Origin: Candidatus Tayloriibacteriota bacterium
Lineage (GTDB): Bacteria; Patescibacteriota; Minisyncoccia; Phycocordibacterales; GWA1-40-21
Direction: 5' to 3'
DNA length: 6,555 nucleotides
Assembly: GCA_026395155.1 (NCBI GenBank)
Contig: JAPLZG010000059.1
Location: forward strand, 1 to 6,555
Every line of letters begins with the position of its first letter. Positions within the stretch are counted from its first letter, which is position 1. The position numbers and the translations under genes were made by a program. Under the pieces are notes generated by a model. That model saw nothing but the letters and a program-made list of their open reading frames with translations, was not told the origin of the DNA and did no database searches. Shown piece after piece: positions 1 to 4,661 of the stretch.

Positions 1-1
1 A

Positions 2-130
2 CTTCATTTACTCAACAATAAATATCGTAAATCATTGAATTATAAAAATGCCTATGAAGTTGCTTTGGAAAGAGGTATTATAAAAGGAGTTCCTAGTATT
101 TCATTATCAGAAGCGATTGCATTTCGGTAG
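2..130 (+). CDS. C-terminal end of an IS30/rve-type transposase (5' part outside window)
   Basis: The open frame entering from the left edge gives 42 residues before a TAG stop. It contains LNNKYRKSLNYKNAYEVAL, which matches the C-terminal signature of IS30-family integrase-core transposases (typically LNxRPRKxLxxxTPxE). In the family this segment follows the last catalytic Glu of the DDE domain, so the active site lies outside the window. Such enzymes cut and join the ends of their own insertion sequence. The terminal inverted repeat cannot be recognised with only one end visible. It may lie within 131-204, just upstream of the precursor-like peptide gene. The gene marks the left edge of an accessory block. 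The family call is fairly firm; the IS name is unknown. Confidence 0.7.
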   Translation, partial: LHLLNNKYRKSLNYKNAYEVALERGIIKGVPSISLSEAIAFR

Positions 131-151
131 AGAATTTACCATTAAGCATTA

Positions 152-180
152 TAGACACGAAACGTCTTTTATGATAAACT
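152..180 (+). promoter_or_regulatory. Candidate promoter for the precursor peptide
   Basis: TAGACA (152-157) matches the -35 consensus at 5 of 6 positions. It is followed by a 17-nt spacer and TAAACT (175-180), which carries an extended -10 TG at 172-173. Transcription would start near 187, just ahead of the ribosome binding site. A short inverted repeat, AGAC/GTCT (153-156 and 164-167), lies between the two boxes and could be an operator, but it is too short to press. The promoter may lie within or beside the end of the neighbouring insertion sequence. Confidence 0.4.
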
Positions 181-189
181 ATTGTAGAG

Positions 190-196
190 AAAGGAG
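190..196 (+). promoter_or_regulatory. Strong Shine-Dalgarno site of the precursor peptide gene
   Basis: AAAGGAG ends 8 nt before the ATG at 205. It is the best ribosome binding site in the window; most other genes here have none that is recognisable. It fixes the start of the 49-codon ORF and supports that ORF being translated, probably at a high level. Confidence 0.75.
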
Positions 197-204
197 ATGA
201 AGTA

Positions 205-354
205 ATGAACAGAGAAATCCAAAAAGACGTACCGAAGAATGAAAAATTCGGCGTCGAAGCGATTGCTGGAGCATTGGAGAGACTGAGTCGCTCCAATGAT
301 CAGCATCAGGATCACACTCAGGGCAATTACGGCGCTTGGGATAACTCGAAGTGA
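205..354 (+). CDS. Putative RiPP precursor peptide, 49 residues
   Basis: ATG to TGA encodes 49 residues, set by a consensus SD 8 nt upstream and closed by an intrinsic terminator 19 nt downstream. No match to a named precursor family is recognised. The N-terminal part (about 1-30) is charged and includes FGVEAIAGALERL (15-27), which should form an amphipathic helix and could be a leader bound by the maturase. The C-terminal part (about 31-49) is polar and Gly/Asn/Gln/His-rich, with H34, H37, Y42 and W45, and ends in W45-D46-N47-S48-K49. There is no Cys, so thioether (sactipeptide or ranthipeptide) chemistry is excluded. WDN fits the aromatic-X-X(Asn) motif of three-residue cyclophane peptides made by SPASM maturases. 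GC is about 47% (71 of 150 bases), clearly above the neighbouring genes. The precursor role is inferred from size, expression signals and the downstream radical SAM gene. Confidence 0.7.
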   Translation: MNREIQKDVPKNEKFGVEAIAGALERLSRSNDQHQDHTQGNYGAWDNSK

Positions 355-372
355 GTGCACTCCCTCGCGTAA

Positions 373-409
373 GGCTTCCTGTGTGTTTGTCATACAGGAA
401 GTCTTTTTT
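373..409 (+). terminator. Intrinsic terminator behind the precursor peptide gene
   Basis: A 10-bp stem pairs 373-382 with 394-403 (one G-T wobble) around an 11-nt loop and is followed directly by six T residues (404-409). It ends the short precursor transcript. If partly read through, it would give many copies of peptide mRNA per copy of enzyme mRNA, a common arrangement in RiPP loci. The -35 candidate of the next gene lies in the loop, so terminator and promoter are interleaved. Confidence 0.85.
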
Positions 410-417
410 GTTATAAT
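387..417 (+). promoter_or_regulatory. Extended -10 promoter giving a nearly leaderless mRNA for the TIKI/TraB-like gene
   Basis: TATAAT at 412-417 is a perfect -10 box, preceded by the TG of an extended -10 (409-410). TTGTCA (387-392) is a 5-of-6 match to -35 at a slightly long spacing of 19 nt. Transcription would start about 424, only some 5 nt before the ATG at 429, and there is no Shine-Dalgarno sequence. The message therefore looks leaderless or nearly so. Confidence 0.6.
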
Positions 418-428
418 TATTAATAATA

Positions 429-1250
429 ATGTCAAAAGATCTAAATTATAATTTGATGATAGACGAAGATAAGACTGGTTTAAAATCCAATCAGTTTCCA
501 TATGTATTTTCGTTATATAACAAGAAACAACTTTTAACTTTTTTTGGAACAGAGCATAGTAGTGATATTAAAAATAAGCAATGGAAAGTTTTGGAAAAAG
601 AATGGCAAGAGTTTATAAAAAATACTCAGTCAGAAAAACGAGTCGTATTTTTAGAAGGCAATTTTCGTTTAGTTAGTGATCAAAATTATTTGGATAAAAA
701 TGGTAAAATCATTAGTCTAGAGGTCGTGCAAAAATATTGTGAACTTGGTGCTTGGTCATATTTTTCTCAAAATGATAAAAAAGAAATGGTTTTTGTCGAT
801 CCAAAATTTAATGATGAAGCGGAATATTTGTTGAAAAGATTTGATGAAACTGCTGTGGAGTATTATTTTTTTGCTAGATATTTTAGTTCCTATATTAATA
901 AAAAAGATATTACTTTTGATGAAGCCTTAAGACAAGCAGTCGCTACTACCAATGAAACATATAGGTCATTTTCAAATATGGTTGATTATTATAAAAAAAT
1001 TCACCGACAGTTTTTTAATCATGAGCTAGATAAATGTCAAATTGAAAATGTTCGTAATGCATCTTGGCCAATTAGATATGACTGTCCAAGCAATGAGGTT
1101 GCACGACAATCATCTGTGTTTAGAAATAAATATATTTTAAAACAAATTAAAGAATATTGGGAGCAAGGTAAAAGTATTTTTGTATTGTTTGGTGCTGGAC
1201 ATGCTGTAGCACAAAAACCAGTATTGTACGATTTTATACAAGGTCAGTAA
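429..1250 (+). CDS. TIKI/TraB-like putative metal-dependent hydrolase in the RiPP locus
   Basis: This 273-residue protein has no signal peptide or membrane segment, so it is probably cytosolic. It carries the motif set of the TIKI/TraB/GumN/ChaN/erythromycin-esterase-like superfamily: GTEH (40-43) at the end of a first beta strand, an acidic E76 in VVFLEG (72-77), an Arg-Asn pair (R232-N233) where the family usually has Arg-Asp, and FVLFGAGHA (251-259) near the C-terminus. The two GxxH motifs are the proposed metal ligands, and TIKI members are metalloproteases. The middle (EYYFFARYF, 144-152) resembles a hypothetical family that I recall as common in CPR genomes. It sits between the peptide and maturase genes, so leader cleavage or another peptide-processing step is a fair guess, as is immunity. 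The RD-to-RN change could matter for activity. Superfamily moderately sure; substrate unknown. Confidence 0.65.
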   Translation: MSKDLNYNLMIDEDKTGLKSNQFPYVFSLYNKKQLLTFFGTEHSSDIKNKQWKVLEKEWQEFIKNTQSEKRVVFLEGNFRLVSDQNYLDKNGKIISLEVVQKYCELGAWSYFSQNDKKEMVFVDPKFNDEAEYLLKRFDETAVEYYFFARYFSSYINKKDITFDEALRQAVATTNETYRSFSNMVDYYKKIHRQFFNHELDKCQIENVRNASWPIRYDCPSNEVARQSSVFRNKYILKQIKEYWEQGKSIFVLFGAGHAVAQKPVLYDFIQGQ

Positions 1251-1264
1251 TATATTAATTATTG

Positions 1265-1334
1265 ATTTCAGAAAATTATATTCAACACAACGTTTGCGTT
1301 GAATCAGTCTTCTGAAATACTGAAAAATTTCAGA
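1265..1334 (+). promoter_or_regulatory. Alternating hairpin leader upstream of the radical SAM gene
   Basis: The segment TTCTGAAAT (1310-1318) can pair perfectly with ATTTCAGAA upstream (1265-1273, 9 bp), enclosing a second stem ATTCAAC/GTTGAAT (1280-1286 with 1298-1304). Alternatively, its last 8 bases (1311-1318) can pair with ATTTCAGA downstream (1327-1334, 8-nt loop). The two folds exclude each other, as in attenuators and riboswitch expression platforms. There is no U-run after either stem, so control of ribosome access or mRNA stability is more likely than termination. The SD of the next gene follows at 1354-1358. The complementarity is seen directly; a regulatory role is inference. Confidence 0.45.
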
Positions 1335-1365
1335 TGTTCTTTACAAAACAGACAAGGATGCAATT

Positions 1366-2424
1366 ATGAACAAGACACCGATTATTAAGGTTGTTGGTAC
1401 AGCATGCAACTTGCGATGTGATTACTGTTTTTTTGCAGAACATTGCAAAAGAAAAGTGATTTCAATTGAGTTGTTAAAAAGCTTTTTTGAACAGTATCTT
1501 AAGATGTTTTCTGGTCAAATTAATTTTATCTGGCACGGTGGTGAACCATTGTTAGCAGGAATTGATTTTTATCAAACCATCATTGGCATACAACAAAGCT
1601 TAAAGAATAATAATGATGAAATTCGTAATTCTATTCAAACTAATGCAACTTTAATCACCAATGATTGGTGTAAATTTTTTAAACAAAATAAAATTGCAGT
1701 CGGTGTTAGTCTGGATGGTATGGAAGCTTCGCATAATCGTCATCGCAAATTTATTAATGGAAAAGGGTCGTTTCAAGCAACAATGGCAGGAATTCATAAG
1801 TTGCAAGATCACGAAATAAATTTTGGGACTATTGCTACTTTAACAAAATCTGGTTTAGCAAATCTGGAAAAAGATTTGGAATTTTTCGTTAAAGAAGTCA
1901 GATTGAATCGGTTGGCATTTAATTTATTTGCTGATGATTCTACTGGTAATCAACAATTAACAGATGAAAATATTTCATCAGCAGATGCTGAAATTTTTTA
2001 CCAAAAAATTATGCAGTTTTGGCTGGAAGAAAATAATCGCGACTTGTCTATTAGAGAAATAGATAATTGTTTGTCAGGAGTAATTGGTAAATGGCCAAGA
2101 AACTGTTCGTTTAATGGTTCATGTGCAGATTATTTTTCACTAAATAATAATGGTGAAATTTACCCATGTGAACGAGTGTCATTCAATGGCAGTGGACTGT
2201 TGGGTGATTTAAGAACTCAAACATTAGACGAGATTTTAACCAGCAAACAGTTTGATCAACATTGTTGTCAAAGTACAAAACAATCGTTAAATTGTGTAAA
2301 TTGTCCTTATAGTCAATTTTGCAATAATGGTTGCATGGCATTACGTGATAAAGACGGCTGTTTTCGATATTGTTCAGCACGACAGACTGCTTATCGAAGA
2401 TTGTCTGATTTAATTCCGAAATAA
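1366..2424 (+). CDS. Radical SAM/SPASM peptide maturase
   Basis: This 352-residue protein is of full length for a SPASM maturase. The radical SAM cluster motif CxxxCxxC is C14-C18-C21, near the N-terminus. Other core elements are WHGGEPLL (56-63), which holds the SAM-binding GGE-type motif, QTNATLI (91-97) and GVSLDG (113-118), as in anaerobic sulfatase maturases and relatives. The C-terminal SPASM domain shows C253-x14-C268 including G263-x4-C268, then C310-x2-C313-x5-C319-x3-C323 and C336, enough for two auxiliary [4Fe-4S] clusters. Enzymes of this type use a 5'-deoxyadenosyl radical to form crosslinks or other changes in ribosomal peptides. The start is set by AAGGA 7 nt upstream. The gene lies two genes after the 49-residue peptide, its likely substrate. 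There is no clear RiPP recognition domain, so leader binding may be by an unrecognised region. Family certain; the reaction is inferred. Confidence 0.9.
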   Translation: MNKTPIIKVVGTACNLRCDYCFFAEHCKRKVISIELLKSFFEQYLKMFSGQINFIWHGGEPLLAGIDFYQTIIGIQQSLKNNNDEIRNSIQTNATLITNDWCKFFKQNKIAVGVSLDGMEASHNRHRKFINGKGSFQATMAGIHKLQDHEINFGTIATLTKSGLANLEKDLEFFVKEVRLNRLAFNLFADDSTGNQQLTDENISSADAEIFYQKIMQFWLEENNRDLSIREIDNCLSGVIGKWPRNCSFNGSCADYFSLNNNGEIYPCERVSFNGSGLLGDLRTQTLDEILTSKQFDQHCCQSTKQSLNCVNCPYSQFCNNGCMALRDKDGCFRYCSARQTAYRRLSDLIPK

Positions 2425-2497
2425 AACAGATTGTGTGTACTATCCTCGCAGCAAAGCTGACGAGGTATTAGACACACAATACCACGGCTGTTTTTTT
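2423..2497 (+). terminator. Long intrinsic terminator after the radical SAM gene
   Basis: This is an almost continuous stem. AAAACAG (2423-2429) pairs with CTGTTTT (2488-2494), ATTGTGTGT (2430-2438) with ACACACAAT (2472-2480), CCTCG (2444-2448) with CGAGG (2461-2465), and CAGC/GCTG around an AAA loop (2449-2459). The 3' side runs into seven T residues (2491-2497). The stem begins inside the stop codon of the maturase gene. It closes the putative RiPP operon. Confidence 0.85.
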
Positions 2498-2525
2498 GGA
2501 ATAGGAACTCCAATAAAACTCAAAT

Positions 2526-2582
2526 ACTAGAATGATTGTTCTAGTAAGGTCAGCTGATCCTTGAGGATTAGCTGGCCTTTTT
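2526..2582 (+). terminator. Second tandem terminator with an accessory hairpin
   Basis: A small perfect hairpin, ACTAGAA/TTCTAGT (2526-2532 with 2539-2545), abuts a long stem pairing 2546-2561 with 2564-2579. That stem has two G-T wobbles and a tiny loop formed by its innermost bases, and it ends in a run of five T (2578-2582). No gene lies between this and the previous terminator. It is either a backup stop for the RiPP operon or the relic of a deleted gene. T-box, Trp-leader or other riboswitch hallmarks were not seen. Confidence 0.75.
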
Positions 2583-2613
2583 AATTGTAATTATTTATTA
2601 TAATATCTGTTTA

Positions 2614-2641
2614 TTGAGAATGAGGTGTGATTTTATATAAT
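2614..2641 (+). promoter_or_regulatory. Sigma-70-type promoter for the trpS fragment and Nudix gene
   Basis: TTGAGA (2614-2619), a 16-nt spacer and a perfect TATAAT (2636-2641) form a good housekeeping promoter. Transcription would begin near 2648, about 50 nt ahead of the ATG at 2697. It lies just after the tandem terminators and so starts a separate transcription unit. Confidence 0.6.
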
Positions 2642-2696
2642 TAATTATAAAAAATAATATACTAGATAAAAAATTATAATTTGTTAACATTAACTT

Positions 2697-2834
2697 ATGT
2701 CAAAAAACAAAAAAATATTATTATCAGACGTGAAGCCAACTGGACGAGTATATATTGGAAATTATTTTTGTGCGATGAAGCAGTTTGTTGAAATGCAGAA
2801 TTATTTTGAAAGTTATTATTTAAATGAAAATTAA
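2697..2834 (+). pseudogene. trpS: Truncated 5' copy of trpS (tryptophanyl-tRNA synthetase N-terminus)
   Basis: The 45-codon ORF is homologous over its first 41 codons to the intact trpS at 4662. Allowing one 2-residue gap, 32 of 38 aligned residues are identical, then similarity stops abruptly. Two of the six changes hit the ATP-binding HIGH region: VHIGNYFG of the intact gene reads VYIGNYFC here. It has no Rossmann-fold remainder and no KMSKS, so it cannot be a synthetase. Fourteen of the 32 shared residues use different codons, so this is an old or imported copy, not a fresh duplication. It retains a promoter and ATG, and its end overlaps the start of the Nudix gene by 11 nt, so it may now act as a translated leader for that gene. 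Confidence 0.85.
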
Positions 2835-3315
2835 CAGTATTTCAGCTTCTAAAGATACAGAAGAGAAGTTATCTCTTGCTTATGAAGAATCTGATGATTT
2901 TTTAAATTTACCCCAAAACAAAATAGGTGCAGTTTGTGCATTTTGTTTTTGTGATGGAAAATTTGTTTTAGTAAATAATGCTGGTAAATGGGAGCCAGTT
3001 GCTGGACATGTTGAAAAAGGTGAAAGTGCCGATTCAGCTTTAGTGCGTGAAGTGAAGGAAGAAGCAAATATGAAAGTTTTGAGACATTTTCCACTAGCTA
3101 GTTTGTATTTCAAAGATGGTGACTATTTTATGACTCAATATTTATGTATAACTGAGCCATATGGAGATTTTGTTTTTGATCCTGACGGTGAAGTTACTGA
3201 AATCAAGATGGTAGACTTTTATGATATTCCAAAATATTTTTCAAAAGGAGATTCATCCAGACTAACTTTAGATAGGTGTAAGTCGGTTTTGGATAAGATA
3301 AAATTAATTTATTAA
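2824..3315 (+). CDS. Nudix (NUDT/MutT-like) hydrolase
   Basis: This 163-residue protein is of normal size for a single Nudix domain. The Nudix box runs from G61: G61-x5-E67-x7-R75-E76-V77-x-E79-E80, followed by A81-N82-M83, so the usual Gly before the last hydrophobic residue is Asn. The REVKEE core that binds catalytic Mg2+ is intact. Family members hydrolyse nucleoside diphosphates linked to another moiety (oxidised NTPs, ADP-ribose, dinucleoside polyphosphates, cap-like ends); the substrate cannot be told here. The first 30 residues or so form an acidic N-terminal extension. ATG 2824 is the first possible start because an in-frame TAA lies directly before it. It has no clear SD and overlaps the trpS-fragment ORF, suggesting translational coupling. 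Confidence 0.9.
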   Translation: MKINSISASKDTEEKLSLAYEESDDFLNLPQNKIGAVCAFCFCDGKFVLVNNAGKWEPVAGHVEKGESADSALVREVKEEANMKVLRHFPLASLYFKDGDYFMTQYLCITEPYGDFVFDPDGEVTEIKMVDFYDIPKYFSKGDSSRLTLDRCKSVLDKIKLIY

Positions 3316-3330
3316 ACCGGATTCCGCTTG

Positions 3331-3346
3331 ACCTGTCTGTGCAGGT
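3331..3346 (+). repeat. Small hairpin at the start of the repeat-rich intergenic patch
   Basis: ACCTG (3331-3335) pairs with CAGGT (3342-3346) around a 6-nt loop, 15 nt after the Nudix stop. It has no T-run. It belongs to the GC-richer patch that continues to about 3455. Confidence 0.4.
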
Positions 3347-3350
3347 AGAT

Positions 3351-3455
3351 GGGGTGGGCAGAGGGGATGGATTGCCACGTCACTTCGTTCCTCGCAATGA
3401 CCCCGTAAAATAAAATCTGAATTTTATCACGGGGTGGGCAGAGGGGGATTACCAC
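3351..3455. repeat. Pair of G-rich direct repeats flanking a REP-like element and a hairpin
   Basis: GGGGTGGGCAGAGGGG occurs at 3351-3366 and again at 3431-3446. Both copies are followed by a related GATT-x-CCAC end (to 3378 and 3455). Between them lie the REP-like element (3369-3401) and a hairpin pairing CCCCGT (3401-3406) with ACGGGG (3429-3434) and ATAAAAT (3410-3416) with ATTTTAT (3421-3427). Base composition is much richer in G than the flanking genes. The arrangement suggests a small mobile cassette or a tandem repeat unit broken by insertion. Confidence 0.65.
3369..3401 (-). repeat. REP-like dispersed element (GTCATTGCGAGGA...GTGGCAATCC type)
   Basis: Read on the - strand, the 33 bases begin GTCATTGCGAGGAACG and end GTGGCAATCC. 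This resembles a short dispersed repeat family that I recall from many unrelated bacterial genomes, where a GCGAGGAGCGAAGCGACGTGG-like core varies slightly. It is non-coding and intergenic. It may be moved in trans by a RAYT-type or other transposase; none is visible here. Confidence 0.6.
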
Positions 3456-3480
3456 AATTTATTGATTGGATAAATTAAAA

Positions 3481-3519
3481 CCGGAAACGACCTCCTAATT
3501 ACCAGAGAGGTCCTTCCCG
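3481..3519. terminator. Hairpin between the Nudix gene and tyrS, weak terminator candidate
   Basis: GACCTC (3489-3494) pairs with GAGGTC (3507-3512), enclosed by a short CGG/CCG match (about 3482-3484 with 3517-3519). On the + strand it is followed only by ATTTC. On the - strand the equivalent end reads CCGGTTTTAATTT, a somewhat better terminator tail. It probably separates the Nudix unit from the tyrS operon. It lacks the T-box sequence expected if it were a tRNA-sensing leader. Confidence 0.35.
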
Positions 3520-3548
3520 ATTTCAATATTATCTGATATTATTTCAGT

Positions 3549-4466
3549 ATGTCTAAAATTATTACAGATGAAAAGGTCATAGAAGAATTTTTAACAAGGG
3601 GAGTTGAAAATATTTACCCGAATAAAGAATTTCTTAAAAAACAATTACTTAGCGGTAAGAAGCTCACAATGTATCTCGGTATTGATCCTACTGGTCCAAC
3701 ACTTCATTTGGGACATATGATTCCAATTAAAAAGTTGGGTGAATTTCAAAAGCTTGGACACAAAGCGATTTTACTTATAGGAGATTTTACAGCGATGATA
3801 GGGGACCCGACAGATAAATCCGCAACAAGAAAACAGCTCACAAGGAAACAAGTTTTAAATAATTGTAAATTGTATAAGAGACAAATCTCTACTTTCTTAA
3901 ATTTTGGTTTTGGTGGTGCGGATTTAAAATATAATTCTAAATGGCTCGGCAGACTTTCTTTTGAAAAATTGTTGGAACTTTCCTCATATCTAACTCATTC
4001 ACAAATGATCAAACGTTCTATGTTTCAAGATAGAATAAATAATGGTAAGGATATATATATAAATGAATTTATGTATCCTTTAATGCAAGGTTATGACAGT
4101 GTGGCTATGGATGTTGATGGTGAAATTGGTGGAAACGATCAGACATTCAATATGTTAGTTGGAAGAGATTTGTTGAAAAAAATAAAAAATAAAGAAAAGT
4201 TTGTGATGACGGTAAAGTTGCTTGCTGATTCTACTGGAAAAAAGATGGGTAAGACAGAAGGAAATATGGCGTCTCTTACAGATGATAATAATGAGATGTT
4301 TGGAAAAGTTATGAGTTGGACAGATGGCGTTATGATTTCTGCTTTTGAACTTTGTACGAATGTTCCTATGGAAGAAATAAAAAAAATAGAAAAAGATTTA
4401 CAAGAGGGGATTAATCCTAAAGATTTCAAATTGAAACTTGCTTATGAAATCGTCCGAATTTATTAA
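3549..4466 (+). CDS. tyrS: Tyrosyl-tRNA synthetase, catalytic part (ends early at a frame break)
   Basis: This 305-residue class I synthetase core activates tyrosine and charges tRNA-Tyr in the cytosol. It carries the HIGH motif as HLGH (53-56) in DPTGPTLHLGH, the tyrosine-pocket segments YPLMQGYDS (176-184) and GGNDQ (194-198), and the KMSKS loop as KMGKT (232-236), a variant normal for bacterial TyrRS. It then stops at LAYEIVRIY, where the linker to the C-terminal S4 domain should start. Bacterial TyrRS is usually about 400-425 residues. The S4 domain follows immediately in the +1 frame (4444-4656). The pair is either a recently frameshifted gene, a functional two-piece enzyme, or a sequencing error. 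There is no SD; ATG 3549 agrees with the family N-terminus. Confidence 0.92.
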   Translation: MSKIITDEKVIEEFLTRGVENIYPNKEFLKKQLLSGKKLTMYLGIDPTGPTLHLGHMIPIKKLGEFQKLGHKAILLIGDFTAMIGDPTDKSATRKQLTRKQVLNNCKLYKRQISTFLNFGFGGADLKYNSKWLGRLSFEKLLELSSYLTHSQMIKRSMFQDRINNGKDIYINEFMYPLMQGYDSVAMDVDGEIGGNDQTFNMLVGRDLLKKIKNKEKFVMTVKLLADSTGKKMGKTEGNMASLTDDNNEMFGKVMSWTDGVMISAFELCTNVPMEEIKKIEKDLQEGINPKDFKLKLAYEIVRIY

Positions 4467-4656
4467 GCCAACACAATATGACATTTTGACAGTTCTCGTA
4501 GAGTCTAAGATTTCTCCTTCAAAATCTGAAGCGAGAAGAAATATTGAGCAAAAAGGAGTAAGGGTAAATAATATTGATGTCTCTGATGATAAATTAATAG
4601 TAAAATCTGGAGATATAATTCAAAAAGGAAAAAGATTCTTTATAAAAATAATATAA
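4444..4656 (+). CDS. tyrS: Detached S4 RNA-binding domain of tyrosyl-tRNA synthetase
   Basis: From ATG 4444 (or TTG 4438) this frame encodes 70-72 residues that are essentially one S4 domain: ILTVLVESKISPSKSEARR, then GVRVNNIDVSDD and VKSGDIIQKGKRFF. This is the C-terminal domain that in TyrRS grips the anticodon arm and long variable arm of tRNA-Tyr. The frame opens only after a TGA at 4432-4434, and it overlaps the end of the catalytic ORF by 23 nt, in the +1 frame. The usual linker of about 30-45 residues (an HGEE...FxxxF-like helical stretch in most TyrRS) is missing, so more than a one-base slip is needed to explain it. If translated separately by coupling, it could complement the core in trans. 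A stand-alone S4 protein of the Hsp15 type is less likely given its position. Confidence 0.75.
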   Translation: MKSSEFIKPTQYDILTVLVESKISPSKSEARRNIEQKGVRVNNIDVSDDKLIVKSGDIIQKGKRFFIKII

Positions 4657-4661
4657 ATAAA

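Noticed and set aside
205..354. Sactipeptide, ranthipeptide or lanthipeptide precursor
   Set aside because: The peptide has no Cys, so thioether-type rings cannot form.
205..372. Read-through of the peptide TGA as Gly (genetic code 25) to the TAA at 370
   Set aside because: None of the long genes contains an in-frame TGA, and the TAA lies at the foot of the terminator stem. Code 11 explains everything.
169..501. Minus-strand ORF of 110 codons across the peptide gene and terminator
   Set aside because: It reads antisense through a clear terminator, promoter and SD-led ORF on the + strand; its protein is low in recognisable features and has no SD support.
2498..2696. Tryptophan attenuator or leader peptide upstream of the trpS fragment
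   Set aside because: Short ORFs there contain no tandem Trp codons, and the terminator precedes the promoter at 2614-2641 so cannot attenuate its transcript.
2824..3315. Nudix hydrolase as a tailoring enzyme of the RiPP locus
   Set aside because: It is separated from the maturase by two terminators and has its own promoter and trpS-derived leader; co-location alone is not enough.
3481..3548. T-box riboswitch controlling tyrS
   Set aside because: A hairpin is present, but the conserved T-box bulge sequence and a following terminator/antiterminator pair are not.
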